A stretch of DNA of 64,000 nucleotides from Shinisaurus crocodilurus (taxonomy: Eukaryota > Chordata > Lepidosauria > Squamata > Shinisauridae). Location: the NCBI GenBank assembly GCA_021292165.1, contig CM037877.1, positions 309,694,834-309,758,833 of the forward strand. Direction: 5' to 3'. Both the position numbers and the translations under genes were made by a program. A model generated the notes under the pieces. That model was not told the origin of the DNA, made no database searches, and saw nothing but the letters and a program-made list of their open reading frames with translations. The stretch's first letter is position 1, and each line of letters opens with the position of its first letter. This document shows, piece after piece, positions 60,001 through 61,974 of this stretch.

Positions 60001-60394
60001 GGCCCTTCCATTTTCCACTTCTGTGGTCCTGGAGGGCCAGAAATGGAGCTCAGGCATCTTTACAGTAATCGCTAGGGCAGTGTAGCTGGCTGTGGCATGC
60101 TGGGAGCTGTAGGCCAAAAACATCTGGGGACCCAAGGTTGGAGAACACTGCCCTAGGGTTTAAGTACAGATGCCTTTCTGTGGCCTCAGCTGAGACAGGT
60201 TGGGCAAAACCCTCCTACTCCGGGGAAGTGCTGCAGAGAAGAAACATCCTGTTCTGCTCAGTGTTAACGCTTTCTCTCTCCCTGGCAGGTGGGACACAAG
60301 CCATTTTAAGAGAACTGGAGGGCTACAGAGGGACAGCTATATAATTCATCCTGAGTTTGTTTCGGAGTCTTCTCCTACTCCGCCGTGTTGGTAG
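28744..60394 (+). CDS. SPMIP6: SPMIP6 (C9orf24/SMRP1), sperm microtubule inner protein, coding span
   Basis: Seven coding exons (28744-28878, 45032-45179, 48852-48964, 51396-51471, 53458-53666 or -53671, 56566-56655, 60289-60394) join in consistent phase. Exons 1-6 with the first exon-5 donor give 256 residues, close to the mammalian protein (about 262, from memory). The second donor plus exon 7 gives 293 residues. Landmarks are KTPISTYADSFRAP, KYWVSREE, NRYTTYLPRIPR, MPMQYPPKPERLN, VVNMLNSLSRKQLP and GRHYCLRGMDYY. The family is associated with the spermatid manchette and the lumen of sperm doublet microtubules. No signal peptide or membrane segment is visible. The first intron is about 16 kb and contains a second, damaged copy of exon 1. 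FAM219A lies upstream on the same strand. Confidence 0.92.
29109..29381. mobile_element. Two adjacent MITE family C copies
   Basis: The first (29109-29215) has AGCCTTCCCCAACTTGTGTC, then CTTCAACTCCCATCATCCCC with a decayed right half. The second (29241-29381) has CACCTTCCCCAACCTGGCGC and the inverted end GGCACCAGGCTGGAGAAGG around a GGCTGGGGGATGCTGGGAG arm. Confidence 0.7.
29455..30160 (-). mobile_element. L2-clade LINE 3' part, inverted
   Basis: On the minus strand the remnants read PPREVRRMVTRERAFLVVVP (near 29750) and [20 protein letters not shown] (near 30100), equivalent to the C-terminal region of the L2 at 10510. The frame is broken and the copy looks older than that one. Confidence 0.8.
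30285..30432 (+). mobile_element. Interspersed repeat family D copy
   Basis: CTGGATCAGACCCAGGGCCC, AAGCCCACAAGCACGACATG and CAGTAGCACCCTCCTGCTCA match the repeat at 63838-64000, with partial copies at 49690 and 52780. A small internal duplication (GTGGGAAGCCCAGTGGGAAG) is present. The family is common in reptiles but I could not name it. Confidence 0.65.
31060..31455. repeat. Large foldback element, about 400 bp
   Basis: The left arm (CTCTTCATCAGGCAAGATG, GGTTGGCAGGCGGAGGGGGA, ATATGAAGGAG, AAGGCTGGCCAGGTGT) is mirrored by the right arm (ACACCTGGTCAGCCTTCTCC, CTTCATATCCCCCCCTCCCC, GCCAACCCGCTTTTGGGAGC, ATCTGGCCTGATGAAGAG). The outer parts also pair loosely. The class is unknown; a DNA-transposon foldback is the simplest reading. 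Confidence 0.7.
31456..32759. other. Intronic interval with pyrimidine-rich and short tandem sequence
   Basis: Pyrimidine-rich repeats (CCTCGCTCTTTCTCTCCCCC) lie at about 32090-32250, a T-run at 32312-32326, and a tandem duplication of CCACCTGGTGGATAATAGCT units at 32526-32570. No exon was recognised. Confidence 0.5.
32760..33270. mobile_element. Possible LTR-like repeat
   Basis: TTCAGGCAGAAGTGAAAGTA, GGTCTTTATCGG and the later GCTTCCTGGCTCCCAACAAC resemble, in the same order, a second region at 61975-62660 (TTTTTATTTGTTTATACAAT; GCTTCCTGGCTGAG; TTCCCAACAACCAAC). This suggests two copies of one element. No gag or pol sequence and no clear TG...CA ends were found. Confidence 0.3.
33271..33918. 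other. Intronic interval with pyrimidine-rich repeats
   Basis: CTAGCCTCGCTCTTTCTC-type units recur at 33422-33510, related to those at 32215-32245. A hAT-end-like AAGGTTGGGGACCCCTG lies near 33640-33657. No exon was recognised. Confidence 0.45.
33919..34063. mobile_element. MITE family C foldback
   Basis: AGCAGCCTTTCCCCAACTGG and the inverted end CCAGGCTAGGGAAGGCC enclose ACTACAACTCACAACATTCC and an inverted GGGAGTTGTATTCC arm. Confidence 0.75.
34724..34861. mobile_element. MITE family C foldback
   Basis: AAGCAGCCTTCCCCAGCTGG on the left and AAGGTTGGGGAAGGCTG on the right enclose CATTCCCAGCATGCC and its inverted GGGGCATGCTGGGAGTTGTA. Confidence 0.8.
34907..35033. mobile_element. hAT MITE family A, right end missing
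   Basis: The left end CAGTGTTCTCCAACCTTGG is intact, flanked upstream by CTCTAAAC. The right arm stops at ATCTGGGGACCCA, where the RTE-like LINE begins. The final 17 or so bases and the right duplication are absent, even downstream of the LINE. Confidence 0.85.
35032..36180 (+). pseudogene. RTE-like LINE endonuclease segment
   Basis: The open frame carries APE-endonuclease motifs: TILSAYAPT near 35150, LLGDFNARVG at about 35265-35295, SKHWHLLDYVIV near 35460 and DCWTDHRLI near 35550. A Lys/Arg-rich linker follows (KKTYASAKAEVQRRTRELKN). It stops at TAA 36181-36183 (after DLLKS). The polymerase frame resumes ten bases later in another frame, so one small lesion separates what should be a single polyprotein. 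The same frame extends upstream into MITE sequence by chance. Confidence 0.85.
36191..37999 (+). CDS. RTE-like LINE reverse transcriptase with C-terminal zinc knuckle
   Basis: This is an open frame of about 600 codons. RT motifs in order are NNKASGPDGIPAEIFK, NYRGISLLATAGKI, QYGFRPSRGTVDMIF, FIDLAKAFDAVDRT, GVKQGCVIAPTLFAIF and catalytic YADD at 37049-37060. The C-terminus has a Trp-rich region (WTGHVVRMPDCRLPKQLLYS) and ends with CPHCGKLCGSRIGLHSHLR, a C2H2-like finger typical of this LINE type. No ATG starts the frame at its 5' edge, because it is the continuation of the frame broken at 36181. Confidence 0.88.
   Translation: MDNEIFSQIPQKQIKEELAILPTLDEVKKAINQMKNNKASGPDGIPAEIFKEGGPELVQHLHKLIEKIWIREEIPEDFRDAIIITLFKKGDRTDCGNYRGISLLATAGKIFARILANRLLSISEEILPETQYGFRPSRGTVDMIFTARQLQEKCREQNQPLYMAFIDLAKAFDAVDRTALWTILMKIGCPNKFVNILRLLHDNMTATVLDNNGSHGAPFKVGSGVKQGCVIAPTLFAIFIAMVLHLVKGKLPTGVGIIYRTDGKLFNLSRLKAKSKVITTSVVELQYADDNVVSAHSEDDLQTILNAFAEAYEKLGLSLNIKKTKVLHQQVQANPLVMPSIQLGGTILENVDHFLYLGSYLSVTANIDSEIQHRLSSASAAFSRMKHRVFEDRDICKKTKTLVYEAIVLPTLLYACETWTIYKRHFHLLERFHQRCLRKILRITWEDRRTNVSVLEEAKTTSIEKMILQRQLQWTGHVVRMPDCRLPKQLLYSQLKDGKRNIGGQYKRFKDVHKANLKKCNINIENWEALAHERSKWRLAFHKGSMDFEEARVQGEREKRAKRKARQMNPLQDHLLSGNLCPHCGKLCGSRIGLHSHLRTHR
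38459..38524. repeat. (TCTA)n microsatellite
   Basis: About 15 TCTA units with short interruptions. Confidence 0.95.
39079..39147. repeat. Compound (TC)n(AC)n microsatellite
   Basis: About 18 TC units run directly into about 17 AC units. Confidence 0.95.
39295..39549. mobile_element. pogo/Tigger-like MITE, about 255 bp
   Basis: Inverted ends CAGTAATACCTTGGATTGC and CAATCCAAGGCATGACTG are flanked by TA. Internal GCAAGACAAGCAAATTTTT and inverted counterparts (TTGGATTACAAGCACG) support a foldback of the Tc1/mariner/pogo type. Confidence 0.8.
39720..40037. mobile_element. hAT MITE family B, carrying a SINE
   Basis: The ends CAGGGCCGGTGCTACG and TTGCACCGGCCCTG are inverted and flanked by the exact 8-bp duplication GCTGCATT (39712-39719 and 40038-40045). 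A 5S-derived SINE (39802-39966) sits inside it. Confidence 0.9.
39802..39966 (+). mobile_element. 5S-rRNA-derived SINE with CR1-like tail
   Basis: The head contains GGAAAGCTAAGCAGGGTCAG and TTATTACTTGGATGGGAGAC, close to the 5S rRNA internal promoter. The tail TTCCTGCATTGAGCAGG, TTGGACTCGATAGCC and CTATGATCTATGAAATC is CR1-derived. It is inserted in MITE B. Confidence 0.88.
40270..40420 (+). mobile_element. Degenerate tRNA-derived SINE fragment
   Basis: TTTGCATGCAGAAGATCCCA, AGACTCCCTGCCTGAGAGC and GGTCTGACTCAGTAGAGGGC match the inverse of the SINE at 62738-62922. Confidence 0.6.
40766..40883. mobile_element. MITE family C, near-perfect hairpin
   Basis: CAGCCTTCTCCAACCTGGCG on the left and CGCCAGGTTGGAGAAGG on the right enclose arms that pair almost base for base around GCATGCCCTTTGGGCATGC. 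Confidence 0.85.
41021..41035 (+). promoter_or_regulatory. Duplicated CRE-like site upstream of exon 1 copy b
   Basis: AACTGTGACATCACA is identical over 15 bases to 28472-28486. Its CRE-like core (41026-41033) lies 281 bp before the ATG of copy b, compared with 267 bp for copy a. Confidence 0.55.
41307..41442 (+). pseudogene. SPMIP6: SPMIP6 exon 1 copy b, with 1-nt insertion
   Basis: The context AAGATGTTC is as in copy a. It encodes MFIFAHKTDTPISTYTDSYR, then IPGLTKESYTE. Four C residues follow GAG at about 41400-41403; with three, the frame would read PSLRLGDMTYGTSK and end at donor GTAAAG with the same length as copy a. As written, the frame instead runs to a TGA about 8 codons later (41418-41420). 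The exon is 136 nt, exactly one more than copy a. Either this is a decaying alternative first exon, or the extra C is a sequence error, or an internal donor (CAG|GTTAGG at 41411/41412) rescues it. That donor would leave phase 0, so it would stay in frame with exon 2. Confidence 0.8.
41478..41529. repeat. Compound (GT)n(GA)n microsatellite
   Basis: About 10 GT units are followed by about 16 GA units. Confidence 0.95.
41650..42328 (+). mobile_element. RTE-like LINE 3' fragment
   Basis: It is nearly identical to 37409-38081 and encodes the same C-terminus to HLRTHR and stop (42238-42240). It is flanked by ATGGTGACC at 41641-41649 and 42329-42337, a 9-bp target duplication (its first two bases could belong to the TGA tail). 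The 5' truncation is extreme, so only about 196 codons of pol remain. Confidence 0.92.
42469..42655 (+). mobile_element. 5S-rRNA-derived SINE with CR1-like tail
   Basis: The fullest head in the window runs from about GGCCTGTGGCTCACGTGACA through AAAGCTAAGCAGGGTCAGGC and ATTACTTGGATGGGAGACC. The tail is CCCGCATTGAGCAGGGGG, GGACTCGAGGGCCTTGTAGG and CTATGAAATAG. Confidence 0.88.
43013..43400 (+). mobile_element. tRNA-derived SINE interrupted by a MITE
   Basis: The SINE head GGAGCCAGTGTGGTGCAGTG breaks at 43041 and resumes at 43177 with GGTTAGAGCATTGGACTGGG, then GGTTCTAGTCCCCACTCAGC and TCAGCCTAACCTACCTCAC. The inserted 135 bp is MITE A. Confidence 0.9.
43042..43176. mobile_element. hAT MITE family A, 135 bp, inside SINE
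   Basis: The left end is CAGTGTTCTCCAACCTTGG and the right end GGTTGGAGACCACTG. The exact duplication GGTTAGAG (43034-43041 and 43177-43184) is unambiguous, because the SINE consensus contains it only once. Confidence 0.96.
43401..44366. other. SPMIP6 intron, no recognised features
   Basis: No exon or classifiable repeat was recognised. The segment around 43930-44300 is GC-rich with long chance open frames but no recognised domains. Confidence 0.4.
44367..44388. repeat. (GT)n microsatellite
   Basis: About 11 GT units. Confidence 0.9.
44806..44937. mobile_element. MITE family C foldback
   Basis: CATGCCTTCCCCAAGCGCCC and CCAAGTTGGGGAAGGC are inverted ends around GACTACAACTCCCATCATTC and its inverted arm. 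Confidence 0.8.
44963..44994. repeat. (GC)n(AC)n microsatellite
   Basis: GTGCGCGCGCGC followed by about 8 AC units; alternating purine-pyrimidine throughout. Confidence 0.9.
45032..45179 (+). CDS. SPMIP6: SPMIP6 exon 2
   Basis: Acceptor CTTGTAG precedes the exon and donor GTACGT follows. The exon is 148 nt, entering in phase 0 and leaving one base. It encodes GLTVPRVDHPVDQAHLEKMV, KKAVQEYSYKNSIEP and KYWVSREE. The Tyr- and Lys-rich character fits a microtubule-lumen protein. Confidence 0.92.
45444..45578. mobile_element. hAT MITE family A, 135 bp
   Basis: The ends are CAGCGTTGTCCAACCTTGG and GGTTGGACAACGCTG. The changes in the two ends are complementary, which keeps the hairpin perfect. Flanks are ambiguous (a GTAG-containing partial repeat). 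It lies 265 bp after SPMIP6 exon 2. Confidence 0.88.
45655..45922. mobile_element. hAT-like element, CAGGGATGGGGA type
   Basis: CAGGGATGGGGAAGCACTTC on the left and CTTCCCCACCTCT on the right, with CGAGGGCCACATTCC and CCGCAGGCC inside, resemble the MITE at 15415-15524. The right duplication is unclear. Confidence 0.55.
45940..46010. mobile_element. MITE family C, left half
   Basis: CAGCCTTCCCCAATCTGGTG and GATGCGTTGGACTACAACTC are the left arm. The right arm is missing. Confidence 0.65.
47157..47603 (-). pseudogene. L2 reverse-transcriptase remnant
   Basis: The minus-strand frame encodes [36 protein letters not shown] and GVPRGSILSPRLFNLYMKPL, with the catalytic motif changed to YAVD. The Gln of the usual PQG is also replaced (PRG). 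This is an old, inactive copy. Confidence 0.85.
47663..47805 (+). mobile_element. 5S-rRNA-derived SINE, 5'-truncated, in L2
   Basis: GGAAAGCTAAGCAGGGTCGA and TCATTACTTGGATGGGAGAC are followed by TTCCTGCATTGAGCAGGGGG and CTTCCAACTCTATGTTCTAT. It is younger than the L2 it interrupts. Confidence 0.85.
48002..48058. repeat. Compound (TG)n(GA)n microsatellite
   Basis: About 13 TG units are followed by about 14 mostly uninterrupted AG units. Confidence 0.95.
48420..48490. mobile_element. Fragment related to MITE family B
   Basis: AGGCCCGGCCCTACCATGAG and AGGCAGCCAACTCAGGCGGC resemble the left end of family B (CAGGGCCGGTGC... GGCTGCCTAGGGCG). No right end was seen. Confidence 0.45.
48585..48740. 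repeat. Foldback fragment related to the element at 61452
   Basis: GAGGAGGCTGGTGGTGACTC, TTTTAGTCTGAACTTTTAAG and GAGCTATCCACCATGCTGAA correspond to parts of the inverted repeat at 61452-61630. An inverted GTTCAGCACCACGGATAGC and CTCCTTTAAAGGC follow. Confidence 0.6.
48852..48964 (+). CDS. SPMIP6: SPMIP6 exon 3
   Basis: Acceptor TCAATCGCAG precedes the exon and donor GTAATC follows. The exon is 113 nt, with two bases completing a Glu codon, ending in phase 0. It encodes KFNPVFVGDDRYATWRTGPY and NSAAWNRYTTYLPRIPR. The TWR.GPYNS..WNRYTTYLPR block is the strongest family signature in this gene. The intron after it starts in GC-rich DNA with chance open frames. Confidence 0.94.
49690..49925 (+). 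mobile_element. Interspersed repeat family D, diverged
   Basis: AAAGGTCCATCTAGTCTAGC, AGTGGCCAACCAAATGCTG and TGCCTCTGATCATGGAGGTT match the family D copies at 30285 and 63838. A GGCCGGCCGGCAGGCAGG run interrupts it. Confidence 0.6.
50107..50225. mobile_element. MITE family C foldback, near-perfect
   Basis: CAGCCTTCCCCCAACCTGGC and CAGGTTGGGGAAGGCTG are inverted ends. The arms share TCTCCCATC and GATGGGAGA. Paired changes (CGCCCGCCAGA and TCTGGCGGGCG) keep the hairpin. Confidence 0.85.
50898..50992. mobile_element. MITE family C foldback, deleted
   Basis: CAGCCTTCCCCCCCACCTGG and GGCCCCAGGTCATGAAAGGC flank a shortened interior with GGGAGTTGTAGTCCAACAC. Confidence 0.65.
51396..51471 (+). CDS. 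SPMIP6: SPMIP6 exon 4
   Basis: Acceptor TTGTCTTGCAG precedes the exon and donor GTAAAC follows. The exon is 76 nt, entering in phase 0 and leaving one base. It encodes EAGMETILRGMPMQYPPKPE and RLNNY. The METxxRGMPxxxPPxPERLN pattern matches the mammalian protein as I remember it. Confidence 0.94.
51871..52192. mobile_element. hAT-type nonautonomous element, 322 bp
   Basis: The inverted ends CAGTGCTTCTCAATTAT and TATTTGAGAAGCACTG are flanked by CTCTCAAT and CTCTAAAT (7 of 8 bases). The interior is not a hairpin and carries no transposase. Confidence 0.8.
52296..52470 (-). mobile_element. tRNA-derived SINE, inverted, diverged
   Basis: GGAAGCTGCCTTTTAGTTTT, CTAGCTCAGTGTTGTCAGCA and AGGGTTTTCAGGCAGGAATC match the SINE at 62738-62922. 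The tRNA-like head is mostly lost. Confidence 0.75.
52526..52660. mobile_element. hAT MITE family A, 135 bp
   Basis: The ends are CAGTGTTCTCCAACCTTGG and GGTTGGAGAACACTG, with the exact duplication CATTAGGT (52518-52525 and 52661-52668). The arms pair essentially perfectly. Confidence 0.96.
52780..52960 (+). mobile_element. Interspersed repeat family D, diverged
   Basis: GACCATTAGTCCAGCATTCT, GGTGGCCAGCCAGATGCTGC and CCCCTGAACATGGAGGTTCT correspond to family D. Confidence 0.6.
53271..53420 (-). mobile_element. LINE/SINE 3'-tail-like fragment
   Basis: An AATAATAATA tail is followed by TTTTATTTCTTACCCGCCTC and AGATCGAGGCGGGGAACAAC, the form of an inverted squamate SINE or L2 end. It is 38 bp upstream of SPMIP6 exon 5. 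Confidence 0.5.
53458..53671 (+). CDS. SPMIP6: SPMIP6 exon 5, two candidate donors
   Basis: Acceptor CCACTTCTTCAG precedes the exon; two bases complete a Glu codon. It encodes REVVVNMLNSLSRKQLP, then HRYTIPGRMPYQGYYSP and GRHYCLRGMDYYVDGAPTNE. Donor 1 is GTAAGG at 53667 (exon 209 nt, phase 0). Donor 2 is GTTCGG at 53672 (exon 214 nt, leaving two bases, preceded by a good exonic AAG). Donor 1 has the better intron side and a poor exon side; donor 2 is the reverse. The choice sets the reading frame of exon 6. Confidence 0.9.
54457..54590. mobile_element. MITE family C, near-perfect hairpin
   Basis: CTTTCCCAACCTGTTGCCCT and CAACAGGTTGGAAAAAG bound arms that pair through GGATTACAAGTCCCAGAATC and its complement, with AGCTATGCT at the centre. 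Confidence 0.85.
55285..55517. mobile_element. Tc1/mariner- or pogo-like MITE, 233 bp
   Basis: CAGGCAGTCCCCGGGTTACG and GTAACCCAGAGACTGCCTG are inverted ends with flanking TA (55283-55284 and 55518-55519). Same family as 12621-12849. Confidence 0.85.
55855..55989. mobile_element. hAT MITE family A, 135 bp
   Basis: The exact duplication GATTATAA (55847-55854 and 55990-55997) flanks CAGTGTTCTCCAACCTTGG and GGTTGGAGAACACTG. Confidence 0.96.
56052..56184. mobile_element. MITE family C foldback
   Basis: AGCTTTGCCCAACCTAGTGC and AGCACCAGGTTGGAGAAGC are inverted ends around GACTACAACTCCCAGCATGC and its counterpart. Confidence 0.8.
56566..56655 (+). CDS. SPMIP6: SPMIP6 exon 6, open in two frames
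   Basis: Acceptor TCTTCTTCTTCCAG precedes the exon and donor GTAAGG follows at 56656. The exon is 90 nt. Read in phase 0 (exon-5 donor 1) it gives EFPILRSPARDD, then AAFFPVYEP and TAA as its last three bases. That ending resembles the mammalian C-terminus from memory (LRxPAR then EP). Read one base on (donor 2) it gives NFPYYDHQQEMMLCA, DLPPSFPYMNL and two bases of a Lys codon, which exon 7 completes. Both frames are open across the whole exon. Confidence 0.85.
   Translation, partial: EFPILRSPARDDALCTHARPAAFFPVYEP
56797..56963 (-). mobile_element. 5S-rRNA-derived SINE, inverted
   Basis: The tail reads ATAGATCATAGAGTTGGAAG and CCCCCTGCTCAATGCAGGAA, the head GTCTCCCATCCAAGTAACAA and CCTGACCCTGCTTAGCTTTC on the plus strand. 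It is close in sequence to the copies at 39802 and 42469. Confidence 0.88.
57222..57313. mobile_element. Diverged foldback (MITE C-like)
   Basis: GCAACGTGTGGCCCTCCAGA and CATCTGGAGAGCCAC are inverted, with a GGCTGTGCTGGCCAGGCCTG centre. Confidence 0.55.
57599..57692. mobile_element. hAT MITE family A, centre-deleted
   Basis: CAGTGTTCTCCAACCTTGG and GGTTGGAGAACACTG are present, but the interior is shortened to 94 bp. The flanks CTCTACAT and CTATATAA agree only in part. Confidence 0.85.
58476..58550 (+). mobile_element. Degenerate 5S-derived SINE head
   Basis: TTGCTGAAGCTGAGCAGGTA and CTGAAAGATGTCTGGATAAG resemble the 5S-like head. It is heavily diverged and has no CR1 tail. Confidence 0.4.
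58722..58826. mobile_element. MITE family C, shortened
   Basis: The right arm GGGAATGATGGGAGTTGCAG, CAGTTGGGGAAGGCTG is clear. The left arm is reduced to GACCCGGGTGCCGTCC. Confidence 0.6.
59075..59350. mobile_element. hAT MITE family A interrupted by MITE family B
   Basis: The left arm CAGTGTTCTCCAGCCTTGG to CTACAACTCCAAA is broken at 59125 and resumes at 59291 with ACTCCAAATACAGC to TTGTAGGCCAAATACATTT. The outermost right end is lost. Confidence 0.85.
59126..59290. mobile_element. hAT MITE family B, 165 bp, nested
   Basis: CAGGGCCAGTGCAAGG and TAGCACCAGCCCTG are inverted ends flanked by the exact duplication ACTCCAAA (59118-59125 and 59291-59298). The interior matches, in inverse orientation, the copy at 39720-40037. 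Confidence 0.93.
60078..60150. mobile_element. hAT MITE family A, left arm deleted
   Basis: CAGTG joins directly to TAGCTGGCTGTGGCATGCTG; the right arm to GGTTGGAGAACACTG is intact. The flanks CGCTAGGG and CCCTAGGG agree at 7 of 8 bases, so the deletion kept both ends. Confidence 0.85.
60289..60394 (+). CDS. SPMIP6: Candidate SPMIP6 exon 7 (alternative C-terminus)
   Basis: A pyrimidine tract (TTTCTCTCTCCCTGGCAG) precedes the exon. One base completes the Lys codon left by exon 6 in its second frame; the exon then reads WDTSHFKRTGGLQRDSYII, HPEFVSESSPTPPCW and TAG at 60392-60394. The phase match at both ends of exon 6 supports a real coding exon, giving a 293-residue product. I do not recall a mammalian SPMIP6 form with this ending. 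If the first exon-6 frame is used, this exon is 3' UTR. It could instead belong to an unrecognised gene. Confidence 0.7.
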
Positions 60395-60416
60395 TAGAAA
60401 GTCGAGACAGGCTGCC

Positions 60417-60422
60417 ATTAAA
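60417..60422 (+). terminator. Candidate polyadenylation signal ATTAAA
   Basis: The common variant hexamer lies 23 bases after the exon 7 stop. A TG-rich stretch (CTGGTGACTAATGATGTCTC) follows. Confidence 0.45.
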
Positions 60423-61388
60423 ATCGCCACTGGTGACTAATGATGTCTCTGTTCCTTCCTTGGACCGTGGAGTTCTCTCTTTGTCACACCAGCCAAACCA
60501 TCAGTCAGACAAGGGAGCAGGTGGTATTTGCAGTGGCACGCACGGTACTATCTTCCCCCCCCCCCCAGCAGTGAACAGGACCCTACAAAATCAGAGATTT
60601 CATCCAGACTCAAAATCTGGTCATTGGATTTAAAGCCCTGACTGACATCAAATTTTAGGGCAAAATTTGAGCAACATTCAACATGCCCAGCAGTAAATCC
60701 TTTAGGAGTGTGGCAAGATGGCATTATGAAGGGAGGACATATTTAAAGGGGCCTTGGTACTTTATTTTAACTGCCAAGTATGCTTTTAACATACATATTT
60801 TATTATTATGCAATCAGGGGAAGTGAAGAAGGTGAACAAGGAAAGGAAAACTGACCTGTGACCTGGTGTTCTGGATTGATACTTCTAGACCGCCTTCCCC
60901 AACCCCCAGATGTCCCCCAGAAGATGGTTTAGACTCCAACTCCCATCAGCCCCAGCCATTCTTATTTTGCCAGGCTTAAGGATTGTTTTGACTTTGGGCT
61001 TTGCTGCTACAAAGGGTTTTTGGTGCTGCTTGCACTCCTAGGTCTCACAGGTCCAGTGCTGGCACTGCCATTCTTGGACAGCTCGAGGGTCATCGTCCCC
61101 CACCTTTAATTTTTTCCCTCTGGCCCACCACTTCCAGCAGCACCAAGCAGCTGCAGCCAGATGCCATTTTAATTCCGCACAATGCCGCTCCGGGGTATTG
61201 TGGGAAATTACAATGGCTCAGAGCACTGCCGCTGCTGCCGCTGCTCACCACCACCACCACTGTGCAGTAAGTCCTTCAGGGCCTCCTCACAAAAAAAACT
61301 GGCCCACCTCAGAGTACTTGGCCCACAGCTCCTTCAAACCTGACCCTGAACTCTCGGTTCTTCAGTATTTTTCTTTGTGTGGGATTTT
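60423..61388. other. Downstream interval with a partial MITE
   Basis: A diverged MITE C piece is at about 60894-60972 (GACCGCCTTCCCCAACCCCC, CAACTCCCATCAGCCCCAGC). No exon or RNA gene was recognised in the rest. Confidence 0.45.
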
Positions 61389-61418
61389 TGGTGCGCGCGC
61401 GCACGCACACCCGCACAG

Positions 61419-61450
<32 letters not shown>
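61389..61450. repeat. (GC/AC)n microsatellite
   Basis: GTGCGCGCGCGCACGCACAC followed by about 14 AC units. Confidence 0.9.
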
Positions 61451-61451
<1 letters not shown>

Positions 61452-61454
<3 letters not shown>

Positions 61455-61630
61455 CTGATGACTCCTGTGTCAGTGGGGCTCCTTATCCATTGCAGTTTTT
61501 ATTCTGAGCTTTATAGGAGTTATCTATGGTGCTCCATGGTGAACCCACTTTGGGTACAGCTCCTATAAAGCTCAGAATAAAAGCTGCAATGGATGAGGAG
61601 CCCCACTGACAGAGGAGTCACCACCAGCCT
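61452..61630. repeat. Foldback element with arms of about 70 bp
   Basis: The left arm GAGGCTGATGACTCCTGTGT, CAGTGGGGCTCCTTATCCAT, TTCTGAGCTTTATAGGAG is mirrored by CTCCTATAAAGCTCAGAA, ATGGATGAGGAGCCCCACTG and GGAGTCACCACCAGCCTC. A related fragment is at 48585. Confidence 0.85.
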
Positions 61631-61663
61631 CCCCTGTGTGTGTGTGTGTGTATATATGGACGT

Positions 61664-61893
61664 ATTTGTTTATTATATTTATACCCCGCCTTTTTTCCTG
61701 CAAGGAACCCAAGGCGGCTTACATAGTAGTCCTCCTCCTCTCCATTTTATCCTCACAACAACCCTGTGAGGTAGGTTAGGCTGAGAGTCAGTGACTGGCC
61801 CAAAGTCACCCAGTGAGTTTCATGGCTGAGCGGGGACTAGAACCCAGATCGCCCGAGTCCCAGTCCAACACTCTCACCACTAGGCCACACTGG

Positions 61894-61898
<5 letters not shown>
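61664..61898 (-). mobile_element. tRNA-derived SINE, inverted (GCCAGTGTGG type)
   Basis: It runs from a TTTGTTTATTATATTTATAC tail through CCCTGTGAGGTAGGTTAGGC and GGGACTAGAACCCAGATCG to CCACACTGGCTCTC. Same family as 8271. Confidence 0.9.

Positions 61899-61968
<70 letters not shown>
61899..61968. repeat. Compound (TC)n(TG)n(TA)n microsatellite
   Basis: Three different dinucleotide runs are joined directly at the head of the inverted SINE. Confidence 0.95.
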
Positions 61969-61972
<4 letters not shown>

Positions 61973-61974
61973 AG

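Noticed and set aside
61001..61270. Coding exon ending in His-rich sequence
   Set aside because: The His run comes from a CAC trinucleotide repeat. There is no conserved start, acceptor or domain.
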